A stretch of 64,000 nucleotides of DNA from Ziziphus jujuba (GCF_031755915.1 NC_083382.1:6262001-6326000); one strand, 5' to 3'. Positions 33,965 through 46,760 are shown, counted from the stretch's first letter. Translations and numbers: made by a program. Notes: generated by a model from the sequence alone, not told the origin.

Positions 33965-36833
33965 TGTAACATCCCGTCCCAAAGTACAACGGAAGTTCTC
34001 CAACTTTGATCGTTGCCCGTTGACCGTTGACCGAAGGGGTCAAAAGTTGATTTTTTGACTTGGATGGAATTCTAGGTTAATTAAGGTATCGTTACAAAGT
34101 ACACGTTGGCACGAGTTCATAGACTAGTAGCACGTCAAAAACGGAGTTACGGTTTGAAAGTTATGAGCAAAACAAGTTGAGGTCCAAACTGTCCAAGGGG
34201 TGCCGGAGTTGACTTTTTATTCATGCAAAGTTGAGCTTTGACTCATGCATGGTTGTAAAGTGTTCATCGATATGAGTCCGTAGACTCGTGGCACGTCCGA
34301 TTTGGACATGTGGTTTGAAAGTTATGGACCTGTAGAGTTTTTCAAATATTGTATTATTTTTATATTATTTTTAAAACGTGTAACGATGTGCCACGTGTAA
34401 CTTGATAAATGTGACCATGTGTCACCATGTTGAGATGCCACATGTCAACCGTGCTTAATACTCTATTATTTTATTATTGTTATTTGTTATAATAATATTA
34501 TTTTTAATATTATTTAATTAAATTATTTTATTTTCTTTTATTTCTTTTTCTTTTCTTTTTTTCTTTTTTTCTTTTACCCCATGTGGGAAAAATGCCCAGC
34601 CACCCCGAAGCCTCCTTTCTTTCTTCTTCTTCTTCCTCCTTCTTCTTCCTTTCCTTTCCTTCTTCCTCTCGGGCTGTCGCCGTTTCTTCGTTTTCGGCCA
34701 CCACCTTGCTACACGCGCTGGCCACCGTCCAAGACCACACGCCGGCAAGCTCACCAGCCAAATTTGGCGACCGGCCGGCTGGCGACGCGCCCAGATCGGG
34801 CCAGTGAATTCGGAGGCGTTGGCTTGAAATTTTTCGGCGATTCCGCTGTATTCTGGCCAACCCAGTCCAAATTAAACCTCCTTTTCGCCTATTTTGGGTC
34901 TTCTGATCCCAAATATGGCCTCCAATTTCCAAATTTTGAAGCGGTTTGTGAGGTACGAGGAATTGAATCTCGGCCGAATCTTTCCGGCCAAATTCTGGCC
35001 ACCGCCGGTCGAATTGAGCCCAATGGAGGTTGGTAATGTGATCCTCATCTCACAAGCTTTCCATAGACATATAATTTGTCAATTTTGCTTAACGTTTGTG
35101 TTTAACCCCCCGGGTAGCGAGTATTATTTACCCGAATAAAATATTAATTTATTTGACTGTGTGTGAATTGTGTTCTAGGAGCATGAGTGAGTCGTGGAAT
35201 TGATCTCATGGTGGATCATGGTTTAATTGCGTGTTCCAAGTGAGTGACCCACCTTAAAAATATTTTTGAGATAATTAATTATATTTATTTGGTGTTTAAT
35301 TGATACTTGGAATTATGCTCATGTGGTGTAATTTAATTATAATTGTGGAAAATTATTATTTTATAAGTACGTATATATTTGTTGGTGCTAAACAAAATTT
35401 TGGGTTGTTAAGAAATTCCCGATTATTATTTTATTGTGATTCAATGGTATTTATTACACATGAGCAAGTATTTTCAGTAATTAATTGTATTTGGATTTTA
35501 ATATTGTTTTTGGGCATAATTGATTTAAATATTTTAAGGAAAATATTTGTTTAATTTGGTGGTTTAATTTTTATAATTATGCCCGTGGTATATTATTTGT
35601 TGAACCTCGTGTTACGAGAAAAATTATTGTTTTATCGTTATCAATGGTTTCGTACCGGGTTTGTTAAAGGAAAATATGTGGGATGGTAAATGTAAAAATT
35701 GGTATATTTCTCATAGTGATTTTGGAAAAATGGTACGGTTATAATTAATTTAATAATTATTTTAGACGCACTCATACAATATTGGTGTTCTGGTGTATAT
35801 GTGGTTAGCGCGCAAGTTATTATGTCTCCCGTGAGTTGCCATTGGACCGTGGGCAGGCAAGTTTGATATAGTGCACATAGCCGCCCCCCTCCTTGGCCGG
35901 GATCACGGTTTCAGCAGCGGTACTGTCGGGACGCCGAAGTGCTGTTTGCAAGTTTCTCTCTTTAATCTCCCCGCCAGTCGGTGCTCGGGATGCTGGGTAT
36001 CGGAGGGCATCACTAGTATATGGTGTGGTGCGTCAAGTACAAATTTTTCAGATAGAAATTTCAAACCCCAAAGAGTACAAAAATTATTTATTATAATTTA
36101 TTACATTTTATTTATATTTGGGGTATTTATTTATTTGTTGTTTATTAAATTATTTGATCCCTTGGTTTTCGGGGGATACGAATATCGGGTTTTGTGAAAA
36201 TGTTTTAAAAGGGGAACATTTCCAACGGAGTGAATAGTGAGGGTTTTGAGAGAAATTATTACCTCAATTGTTTATTATTATTTATTTATCTAATTGTTGG
36301 TATTAATTAAATTTTTTTATTTGTTATATTAATAATATTAAAAGTGTTCAGTAGATAGGGTCACTCACTGAAATGATTAGCATCTCACGTTTTTAAATTC
36401 CGTTCCCCTAGGTCCAGGTTGGGAGACGTTGATTGTCCGGAGCGAGCCCAACGTCTCAGTTCGTTGCCGAAAGTCCAAGAAGTATTTCTTCCCTTTTTTA
36501 TCTCCATCTTGTATTGCTTCCTTATCTGTCATTTTATAAATTCCACATTTAATTGTATAATGCTATGTATACTGCATTGGACATGTAGTTATTAGTTATG
36601 CACTGAGTAGTTGTTATTCTTTGAAGTGCTGTAAATTTGTGGAATCAATTTGTAGTAATGTGGGAGGAATAAGGGGATGAATATAGAAGTGTGTTTTCAG
36701 TGCAGGAAATTTGTGGTAAATCTTACCCTTAGGGGAGGTGCTGCCGGATTTTCCGTTGGAAGGTTCGGTGGTATTTCCCTGGGATCAGGGCTTGTCTAGG
36801 GTTCCGGGGAGGAATTCTGGACGGGTCCTGACA
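33965..36833 (+). mobile_element. Solo LTR (2.87 kb), plus orientation
   Basis: Begins TGTAACATCCCGTCCC and ends GGACGGGTCCTGACA, related along its length to the LTR at 17180-20107. It sits inside the palindromic tandem array. The flanking AACA (33961-33964 and 36834-36837) restores the array's GTGCAACAACATGC when one copy is removed, so the duplication is 4 bp, or 5 bp with one mismatch. There is no internal retrotransposon sequence. Open frames near 34518-35139 are LTR sequence and not genes. Confidence 0.9.
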
Positions 36834-37362
36834 AACAACATGCAAAATATACATTCATCAATGATCCTAAACAGAAAAATCCCCATAAAGTTCGGAAAAT
36901 GTTCTAAAATTGCTAGAAAATTTTGATTACCGTAGGGCCTTCGGTAATTACCGATGAAACCATCGGTACTCAAATTGCCTTTGCTGGAAAAATTACCGAA
37001 GGTTTCATCGGTAATTACCGAAAGGCCTTTGGTAATTATAGTTGACAAAGTTTTGACTCCCACAAGTCCCCTAATGTGTGTTTCATGCAACAACATGCAA
37101 AATATACATTCATCAATGATCCTAAACAGCAAAATCCCCATAAAGTTCGGAAAAAGTTCTAAAATTACCAAAAAAATTTGATTACCGTAGGACCTTCGGT
37201 AATTACTGATGAAACCATTGGTACTCAAATTGCCCTTGCTGGAAAAATTACCCAAGGTTTCATCGGTAATTACCGAAAGGCCTTTGGTAATTACAATTGA
37301 CAAATTTTTGACTCCCGCAAGTCCCCTAATGTGTGTTTCGTGCAACAACATACAAAACATGG
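36834..37362. repeat. Palindromic tandem repeat array, right part
   Basis: Two further units with a period of 255 bp (CAAC at 37088 and 37343). Because 255 is a multiple of three, the minus strand stays open over both units, giving a repeated 85-aa motif with GFIGNYRR and VITDET. This matches the open stretches left of the LTR (33204-33607 and 33801-34043). Coding is possible but unsupported; no domain is recognised. Confidence 0.85.
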
Positions 37363-39543
37363 GCAGAATTTTTTTTTTTTTGTAAAAAAAATTATGGTGG
37401 AGTTTAATTTAAATGGTAAAGTTTCCTCTCTATTTTTGTGTATATGTCAACCTTAGATGATGAAGAAGAAATATGCGGACTTTTGTGTGTTGGAGGATAA
37501 ATTTTATATAAACCATCTTAATATTTATTATACATGATTTTTAATTGACAGATAGATTTTGAATATGATTTTTTTTTATAAATATAGATTTAGATATGAT
37601 TAAGATAATATTAAAAAGGTGTAAATGATATTTTCCTAAAATTGATCCGAAATAAATAAAATTTCTACATCTGAATTGATCAGAGAACAAGAAATTGGTT
37701 CGTATGTGTAGTTTTTTGGATCAAATTACAGATGTATCTTAAAATGTATGGAGCCATTCTTCAGTTTTGATTTCAACACAATTTGCTCAATGAGTTTGTG
37801 TAAGAAGGAATTTTACATGAACATGACACGTTATGCTTTCATTTTAGCATTACCTCTTCAGTTAGTTTCAAAATATTTTTCAAATAGAAATTCAAAATCT
37901 GGACAAATATATGGCGATGGCACGCCAATGAATAGGCAAGGCAAATATTAAAATCTATAAAATTTTCAAGACGCCTCTTAGACGCTGCATGGGTTTCACT
38001 ATCATCCTGATTATGAAACCAACAAAAACCAATAGGATAACAAGAATTGTGAAAAAAACTAAGCATTCATCATAAAAATCAAACTTTCAAAACAATATAT
38101 AAAGTCTTAATATTTGATTTTTCTACATGGATGGATAGCAAAACCTATAAACAGATGGTCAGACTTTATCCGTTTCAAAGTGTAAAACACTACTACACGT
38201 ACAGTTTAACTTGTGCAACATAAATGCTAACCCAGAAGCCAATTGGAGCTGCTGATAGAATACAATGATCATGCCAAGTTTACAACAATAGGCCTCACTT
38301 TTCTTTATCACTATCATTGTTGAAAACTGAAGCAACGGCTACTTTTGGCTTCTTTGTAGTAGCACCAGATGATTTCCATATGGCAAGGAAAATAATATTT
38401 TATGGACATAAAACTCATTGACAAAACTATTAGAGTTATAGAGAATATTAAGATCCTTGAACTTATACCTTAGAAGTGCCACCTTTAGAAGAAAACCCAA
38501 ATTTCAAAGACTTCCTTTGTTCCTGATCTGCGAGTAAAGAAGTACTTTTCACTTCACTCGAAAGTTGAGCAGACCCATATTCTTCCTACTACTGTTGCTT
38601 GTGGGCATCAGCCTTAAATGATATTAGCGTTTAGTAGAATGGATGCTGGGAAAGTAAAATAAGGATACCCTAGTCATTTTTCATTATTTTAAGGTTAAAA
38701 TGGGTAATGAAGGGTAGAAAAAAAAAAGATAGCAAATAAAGGGATACTAATCGTTTAAGCTCATCCTCATGAGCGTATTAGGCCAAATTCCCCTATTTAT
38801 TATTATTGTTGTTGTCGTCGTCGTCGTCATTGCAAAATCCATAGAAAAAGAAAGAAAAAGGATGGGCCTAGTTGATTGTTGATGGACTCGCATACAATCT
38901 TTCCAATAAAAGAGTCTACTGTTAGGTCCACTTCAGGAAAAAACTTGATCGTTTTGTGGTCCATCGATTTAAATTTGAGAATGTCACAAACATCATTTAG
39001 TGCATAAATTAACTATTAATTATATATGTGTTTGTTATTTGATTCATTAATATATTAATATAACTTAGATATAAATATAATTAAATATAAATTTATAAAA
39101 TAATAATATATGTACACTTAATATGTAATTTGTAAACTAGATGATACATTTACTATTATTTTTTAAATTCATTTTATTATAATTGTTATTATCATTACTG
39201 TTATTATTTTTTTTTAATTTGAATATGGCCAAAACTTATTGTTTGGGTTTCTAGAGAACCGAATAAATAAACAGTTATCAAATATGTAAGATGTTCTTCT
39301 CGCCCATAATTTTTACATGTTTTAACTACACAAATATATATATATATATTATATTATAATCAAAATGATAAATATATCCTTAAAACAGTATCTGAAAAAT
39401 AGTATGAATTATATAATCCATTTTAAAAGAAAATAAACCATATGTGAAAAATAATATGAATTACATATCCATTTTGACATTTTGATATCTTTGCTTGCCT
39501 GACGTTGGGTGTAAATTATTATGCATATGCACTATAGCAGACC

Positions 39544-39574
<31 letters not shown>

Positions 39575-39640
39575 GAAGAAAAAGAAGAAAACCGGGGCAG
39601 CTCACTCCCATGCATGACATGGAAAAATTTGCACATAACA
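37363..39640. other. Spacer with two decayed exons and a repeat
   Basis: Mostly AT-rich. On the minus strand 38295-38375 reads KKPKVAVASVFNNDSDKEK then a stop, and 38468-38575 reads KSLKFGFSSKGGTSK before a GTATAA donor. Together they resemble the C-terminus of a small nuclear protein with KFGF and acidic-end motifs, but the family is not certain and no further exons were found. The dispersed repeat, copy 2 of 3, lies at about 38785-38960. TA microsatellites are near 39335 and 39545. Confidence 0.4.
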
Positions 39641-39647
39641 CAAATAT

Positions 39648-40350
39648 AGAGCAATTTTTCTAAAAATGTCCTTTTTTTTTATGGTTCTGCATCTTACTTC
39701 TAGAATAATGTAAGGGAAAAACATTTAAAAAAAAAAAAAAAACATTTCAGTAATGTTGCTTACTGAAATCTTTTGGTTGTTATTGTTAATTGTTTTTTAA
39801 AATAGTATTGTTTATTTTCTGTAATAAGATTTCGATGTGTAATTTTATCAACATTATGTGATATAGATGTGCACAACAGAATATATGTAATTACTTGGCT
39901 TTTGAACTAGATTTTCAATGTTGTTAAGCATGATATGCAAAAAGCAATAATGCTAAAACTCATCCACTTGTAGATTAACTATTGAACATCTAAACAAAAT
40001 TTGCAATTTTTCTAAGAGTGTCCTTTCTATGATGGATCTGTATCTTATTTCTAGAATAATGTAAGGGGGAAAATGAAAAAAAAAAAAAAGAAAAATAGTA
40101 ATGTTGCTTACTGAAATCTTTTAGTTTGTTATTGTTAATTTTTTTTTAAAGTAATGATTTTTTTTTTAATAAAATTTTGGTGTGTAATTTTGTCAACATT
40201 ATGTGTTATAGATGTGCAGAACAAAATATGGGTAATTATTTGGCTTTTGAACTAGATTTTCAACGTTGTTAAAGCATGATATGCAAAAAGCAATTATGCT
40301 AAAATTAATCCACTTGTGGATTAACCATTGAACCTCAAAGCAAGAAAACA
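39648..40350. repeat. Tandem duplication, about 352-bp unit
   Basis: The copies start at GCAATTTTTCTAA (39651 and 40003) and share CTTCTAGAATAATGTAAGG-like, GTTGCTTACTGAAATCTTTT and CATGATATGCAAAAAGCAAT segments. The following 40380-40450 (ATTCAAAAGAAGTACA, ATCTTAAAACATAA) matches 48335-48385 beside the UFD1-like gene, another trace of block duplication. Confidence 0.85.
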
Positions 40351-41700
40351 ACATTTCATCTAAACAAAATTTTATAGATACTTATTCAAAAGAAGTACAA
40401 AACCCCAGTTAACACTAAATCTTAAAACATAAAAACTTTCTTCATGCCAGTTTCCTTGAAGGTCCTCTAGAGCATCTCCAAAAAGTTCTTTATTAGCCTC
40501 ATACTCTTTAAAATAGAGAAAGCCAAGCATTTTTTTAATCCTCAAACAAGCTCTTTAAATTCAAAATTAAAATAAAGATTAAAGCATCAATTTAGCTTTC
40601 CAAATATAGGTAAAATTGAAAAATTAAGTTGTTTTTTCAAAACTTTCATTTAAAAAATAAATAAAAAAAATTTTCCTTTGCACACTATTTTTATATGCTC
40701 ATTTATTATTTTACATTTTCATATGCATTGCTATCATTATATGTTAATTTAAAGAGTGCTATTGGAATGATTTTATAAGTGTTAACTCTTTATTATTGAA
40801 TTATCAGGCCAAAAAAACTCTTCATTTTGAAAATTCTTTAATTTGCGATTTATCGTAGAAAGTATGCTTTTTGACATAAAGGGTATTATTGGAGATACTC
40901 CTTACTTTCTTTCTATGAAATATTATAAAGAGAGCCAACTCTATTTTCTATTTCAAATTTATATTAATTTATTTTAGTGTAGTACAAGTTTCCACGCCAA
41001 TATCATAATATTTGAGAAGGAATTCAAGTAAAAAAAAAAAAAAAAAGAAAAAAAAAGATGGAATATAAATAGAACAATAAATGTTAATTATAGGGAAAGA
41101 AAAAAACAAAAGCGTAACTAAAGAGGATTATTGGAGGACCCTTTAAACTTTCACACCCCCCCCCCCCCCCCCCCTTTTTTTTTTTTTTTTTTTCCATTAA
41201 ACATCCTTTTATCTGTAAAGATGCTTTTATTTTAAAGAGTTCTTACGATGCTCTTTGCATCTAAGGTACCAAATTTTCTAAGCTGCCGTCCATTATAGCT
41301 AAGCTGTGTAGACTCTGGCAATTTTTATTTGTTTGACAATTTACTATAAAAAATTACTCTCTATTCTTACCTATATCAATTAAATTGATTTAAGTTTATA
41401 ATTTTTGAATACTTTATAGATTATGAAGCTGTTCTTGCCATTGTGCAAACCTAGCATGAAAGTGATTCGGTTTTGTCCTGCTTTAAGCTTAAACCCTGTT
41501 TTACAAAAATTCTCCTCTCTTTTCATTCTATTGGATCAATAAAATATTAGATAAGATAAAATAAAATAAAAGGGCATGCCAATGCAGTATTGTTAGTTAA
41601 AAACAGTTAAAATGCAATATTTGCACGTAACACAAGCAAAATTAACAATAACTATATTAAGCTAAAATCAAAATTAAAATATAATTTATATATATACAAG
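40351..41700. other. 3' spacer of the intact TNL gene
   Basis: AT-rich, with a run of 19 C followed directly by 19 T (41156-41193) that resembles the C/T run in the MITE at about 4267. No gene is recognised. The part near 41620 (GCAATATTTGCACGTAACAC) resembles 62466-62486, downstream of the TNL remnant at the right edge. Confidence 0.45.
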
Positions 41701-41703
41701 ATG

Positions 41704-41706
<3 letters not shown>

Positions 41707-41735
<29 letters not shown>
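41707..41735 (-). repeat. 29-base poly(A) tract just after TNL stop
   Basis: On the coding strand the TNL stop codon (41742-41744) is followed after six bases by 29 consecutive A. The gene keeps three introns, so this is not the tail of a retrocopy. Either it lies in the 3' UTR or the end of the gene was joined to it by rearrangement. Confidence 0.8.
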
Positions 41736-41741
41736 CCCTTC

Positions 41742-44700
41742 TCATCCTCCAAAAGGATATTCGATGCGGTTGCTGGAAATTGGGTTTATATCTTCTATGT
41801 CTTGCTCGTACACCAGACGGACACCACACGATCTAATGTACTTTTCTGTTTCACCATCCAAGTCTTTTGTTGTAAATGAAAACTTAAGCTGACTGCAGTC
41901 ATTGTTTTGCCGCTCTGCGTCGATGTCATCACGAGGCACATACAATAACCAAAGGTGATCCACTGAGGAACCCACCGCTGAGACCACGTCTTCTTCATAA
42001 GTTAGTCCAAATCCACGACCCATTCCTTCAATCATTACATCACACCTTAAAATTGGGCTTGGTATAAGAAAGCATGAAAAAAGAGCGAAACCCCTCCACT
42101 TACTGTTGCACCAATTTGGATCTAGTTGTAAATTTATTGAGGGCTCGCAACTTGGACGAGTGAACCAGGGTGGAATTTCATTTCCAGGAAGAAGAATGTC
42201 AAATCTTTTGCCGGGGAGCTTCTGAAGGTGTCCTTTTAGTAATGTAAATGCTGTCCTTTCGCTGCCTTGCCTTCTTGCCAATTTCAAGCATCCCATGCAA
42301 GTTACAGAACACCCCAAGCTGCATTGCTCCTCCATCAATGGATCAAGAAACGTGTCCAATGAAGTACAGTAATCGAGAAGTACGCATTCTAGACCAGGAG
42401 GAAGCTCTGGCCCCAACAATTCGAGATCTCTACAGTAGCTTAAATCAATATACCTAAGCTTGGATAGTTTATTGAAACTGACAGGTAGGTGAGAAAAATC
42501 ATTATTGCTGAGGTTTAAATGTTCTAAAGAAATTAAGCAGCCAAGATTTTCAGGAAATGCTCCATTCCCAAGACCGCAGCTGACTAGTTCCAACTTTTTC
42601 AAAGAAAAAAGAGCAGCCGATGATGAGAGACCTTTTCCAACAATGATATTCATCATATTGTTCCATTGTCGTCCTCCGCTACAAGATAGTGTTTTAAGTT
42701 TTTCAAGAAGTGCAATGGAAGATGGTAGATCTCTGTCTTCTACAGAAATGCCTTTCAAATTAAGCTCCTCTAAACTATTTAAAAGCCCCAAGTCCTCTGG
42801 TAAGTTGGTAAGGCTTACACAACCTTCAAGGTTTAGAACTTTGAGACATTTCAGACTACCCATGCTTGTTGGAAGATTTTGTAGATGAATGCAAGCTTTC
42901 ATGTTCAAGATAATAAGCCTTTCAAGAAGTCTGATGGATAGGGGAATCTCCACTAGGTTTCTACAATCTTCAAGAATCAATTGCTCTAAATATGGAACCA
43001 CCCCCAAGTCCTCGGGTAAGTAGGCAAGGCTTACACAACCTTCAAGGTTTAGAATTTTGAGAGATTTCAGACCACCTATGCTTGTTGGAAGATTTTGTAG
43101 ACTATTGCAAGCTTTCAGGTTCAAGATAGTAAGCCTTTCAAGAAGCGTGATGGATGGGTGAATCTTCAGTAGATTTACACAGCCTACAAGAATCAACTTC
43201 TCTAGATTTGGAACCACCCCAAAGTCTTCAAACTTTCTTAAATTTGTTGAATGACTTATGTCAATGGTTTTCAAATTGTTTAAAGGCTGCTGTATTGAAA
43301 AGAGAAAAAAATTAGTTATTTGATCAGACAAAATATATATTTTCCAAAACAGATTAGCAAAGAACAAGAAATTCTAATGGTACGTACCTTGATAGTGTTG
43401 TTCCAAAGGTGTTTGCTCAACCACAACTTCAATTCAACAAGTCCACCTCCTTGGAAATTTGATGGCAAATATTTGGCAGGAAATTCATGCCACCTAAGGA
43501 ATCGTAACTCTTTAGAAAGATGTTCAATATTCAGTGTCTGACCATCTCTCATTTCCAAGACAAGATTATGAATAATGAGCAATCTTAACTTCTTCATATT
43601 TGAGAAAGCTTCAAAATCGCAAACCAATTTCTTCGGTTCTAGAAAACAGCATACTATGGCTTCGACTTTTGTTCCCTAATAGTTAAGATTAAAACATACA
43701 AGTGAAACATAATAGGTAAGAGGTTGTATATAATGTACAGCAAAATGCACATTCAAACTGTATATACATATATATATATATATATATATTTAATTTATAA
43801 AAACATGAAATGAAAAAGATTTAAATGCATTTTGTTACTTCCTTGCAATTTTAAGCTTCAAAGTCATCTAAATATATTGCTATTGGCCAAAAAAAAAGAA
43901 AAAAAGAATTGTGAAAACGAACAAGGACATAAAAATATGATAGCCTTAAAATTACAACATACTGAATTTATGAAATTGAAATATTATAAAACACAAATGC
44001 CAAAAATCATGATTTTATTTGTATGAGAAAACCTCTTACCATGTTATGCTCTAAAACATGACATAAATCATCATAATCCCATATTCTACTGCATGATCCC
44101 GGTTCATTGCGAGATTTTTCCCGAACAATTTCCTTTCCCATCTCTTGCAATAAGTCATGCATCCAAACTTTGTCATGAATGTCAACATGTAAGAGAGATT
44201 TATCAATAAGAATTCTTATCCCGATTTCTGGAAAGAAACCACAACCATCCATAATTTGAATAATATTGTCTTTTTCAAATCCGTTGAGGAAGCATGCGAT
44301 ATCTAGGAAAATACTTTTCTCTGGTTCCTCAAGTCCATCAAAACTGATTTGAAGTACTTTCATAATCTCCTTGTTTGGATACTCCTTCAGCCTATCCAAA
44401 GCACTTTCCCATTGATTTACATTTTTTCCACATAAAAAGGAACCGAGTACTTCTAAAGCTAATGGAAGACCGCCAGCATAAGCTATCACTTGTTCAGACA
44501 ACTTCTCATACTCCTTTGAAGGATGAGTACTTTTGAAGGCTTTGTGAGAAAAAAGTCGAAGACCTTCACTATAATTCAATTTCTCAACTCTATATATTTT
44601 ACATTCTATATATGTACTTAGAAGCAAACTTTCATCTCTAGTAGTTACAATTATTCTACTTCCAGAGCCAAACCAATTATTTTTCCCAGCTAATGCTTTT

Positions 44701-45986
44701 AGCTGGTCAAATTTGTTAACATCATCAAGGACAACAAGTACTTTTTTATGGCGCAACCTACTTCTTATCATGTCCATTCCTTTATAAATATCCCCTACTT
44801 TTGTAGGGAAATCATTTAGAATGTCTGAAAGGAGAAGATTTTGCAAATAAACAAGACCATTTTCCTTCTTTTCACAAACTTCTCTAACATTTGTAAGGAA
44901 GCTGCAACCTTCAAATTGAGAAGACATCCAATCATAATAAGCTTTGGCAAGAGTTGTCTTCCCTATTCCGCCCAACCCACAAATTCCAATAAAGTGAACA
45001 TTATCCAACGATGGGGTACGAACACAAACATTTAGTTTCTCTAGTCGTGAATCCAATCCAAAAAGGTCTTCTGAAATGTTTAACTGTGCAACGCCAAGTT
45101 TATTTGATACCTTTACGATAAAGTCTTGTATAAATTTTGCTTCATTCCTTAGAAATTCAAACATGGAAACTATAGTAAGTGAAAGTATAGCAATTAGTTT
45201 AAATGCAATTTCTCCACTTAAATAAATTTATATATTTGTGCACAATTTTGTATTTTGTTAATTATCACTCATATTTATAATGGGAGATATGCACAGTAAC
45301 AAGGAAAATGCTACCGGCCGGTTATCACTTCACTATATAGATTTTTGATTATGTATTAAGGTAATTAACACTGTAACACTTGTCACTTTCTCAATCATAG
45401 ATCAGAATGGAAAAAGGGGAAGACATCATGTAAAGCGTATATGGAAAAAGGAAAAAGGAAAAGGACAAGTATATATTGCCTACCCATCATGTAAAGCACA
45501 TCCAGCAAGACTGGCAACTTGTGTTAAAGCGTTCCTCCATCTCTGCACCTTTTGACTAAAATCTTGTTCATATCTGTGGAATGGTTCTCCAAAACTTCCA
45601 ATCTGCTTCCGTACATGAGATGGATCCACATGGTAGAAAATTGGCAGAACAATCTGTTTATAGGCCTCCCTGCACTCAAGAATCTTGACAAGTTCATCCA
45701 AACACCAACTCGAAGAAGCATAGTTTTCCGAGAGAACGATGACCGAACAGCGTGAATTTTCGATGGCTTTCAACAGTTCTGGGGAAATGGATTTGCCGCT
45801 CTCAAGTTTATCATCGTCTAAGAAGGTGTAGATTCCTTTCTGACAAAGAGCAGCATAGAGATGACTTGTAAAATTGTTGCGGGTGTCTTCACCCCTAAAA
45901 CTCAAAAACACATCATATTCTGTTCTAGGAGAAGAAGAGGAAGAAGAAGAAGAAGAGGAAGAGAACATTGAGTGAGATCTTTTCAT
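41742..45986 (-). CDS. Intact TIR-NBS-LRR (TNL) immune receptor
   Basis: An intracellular receptor of pathogen effectors; the TIR domain of this family is an NADase that starts immune signalling through EDS1. Exons: 45484-45986, 44040-45147, 43388-43675 and 41742-43289. Introns are GT..AG and the phases join exactly to 1148 codons plus stop. TIR about 18-165 (YDVFLSFRGEDTRNNF; AIENS with the catalytic-type Glu). NB-ARC about 168-536: P-loop GLGGIGKTT near 225, kinase 2 VLVVLDDV, RNBS-B GSRIIVTTRD, GGLPLALEVLGSFL, FLDIACFL and MHDLL near 496. LRRs 537-about 990, with one 72-aa block duplicated. C-JID about 994-1148 (FDILLPGNEIPPWF to YEQDIEDI). ATG chosen by match to the sister gene. It lacks the intron that other copies have just before the C-JID. 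It is the only TNL here without breaks. Confidence 0.93.
42793..43224 (-). repeat. Intragenic LRR duplication, 2 x 216 bp
   Basis: Within the last exon of the intact TNL, 42793-43008 and 43009-43224 are in-frame tandem copies of 72 codons. Both contain LPEDLG, a VP(N/Y)LE(K/Q)LIL start, SIxLLERL and NLEGCVSL. The other TNL copies in the window have this block once. It adds about three leucine-rich repeats. Confidence 0.9.
43764..43792. repeat. TA microsatellite in TNL intron 2
   Basis: About a dozen TA units in the intron between the NB-ARC exon and the LRR-start exon of the intact TNL. Confidence 0.8.
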
Positions 45987-46760
45987 AGTTGCAAGTGGAA
46001 AGAGATGATAAGAATATAGCTCAAAGAGCCTATATTATTATCAGAGAGGTCAGATTTGTGCAGTAACCGGACTAAGAAGAAGGAATGCAAATTAGTAACA
46101 CCTACATATAAATTTAAGCTCAGATCTGCCCATAGGATTCCATTCCAGCTTTACGCCTTTTTTTTAGGCTTACTTTATCCAAGGGCTACACATTTTAGTG
46201 GGAACCGTCCCGGAAACAAGAAAAAGAGAATAAAAAATAAACAAATGAAAAAGAAAGAAAGCGTGTTTGGTCCATTACTTCCTGGAAATTAGGTGCTCTG
46301 TAACCAGCGTAGAACCCAGTGGGACCCCCATAGTTGGTTCGACCAATTAGCTAGCTGCTTGACAAGTGCTTGTTTGGTCTGACTGATTCTATCTATTTAT
46401 TATTTTCAAAACCTATTGGCTTATACCAACAAAATTGTACATTATCAAAAATCCTCTGTTTTAGTTACATAATTACCTCTCAACTGTATATAAAAATCTT
46501 AAAAAAAAAAAAAAAAAAAAAACACAATAATGATATAAATCAAAATCTCCATGTTACCTCAACTAATAAAACAACATGCACATTTTAAGGGTAAATTTTG
46601 TCTGTCTCTTTGACGTTTTGCTCAAAACACATTAACAAGAACTACAAAAAGAGAATGGAGTGCATCCCAGAATTACAGAAAAGATCATGGAAAATGATTT
46701 ACCACTTAAGGACTTGGCCTTCTGCTTCCAGACTATTTGAGTTGTATTTGTATCTCTGGC
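45987..46760. other. 5' flank of intact TNL (block D)
   Basis: Upstream DNA of the intact TNL, sharing GTGGGACCCCCAT and GCTTGACA..GTCTTGTTT-like segments with 11580-11640, and GTAAATTTTGTCTGTCTCTT with 22250. This is the expected promoter region, but no core promoter can be fixed from sequence alone. A 24-base A run lies near 46500. Confidence 0.5.

Noticed and set aside
17180..36833. The two large LTRs as the two ends of one retrotransposon
   Set aside because: They face opposite ways, each has its own target duplication, and no gag-pol lies between.
36785..37360. 191-codon minus-strand open frame
   Set aside because: It runs through two 255-bp repeat units and into the edge of the solo LTR. 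Openness follows from the period being a multiple of three; no known domain.
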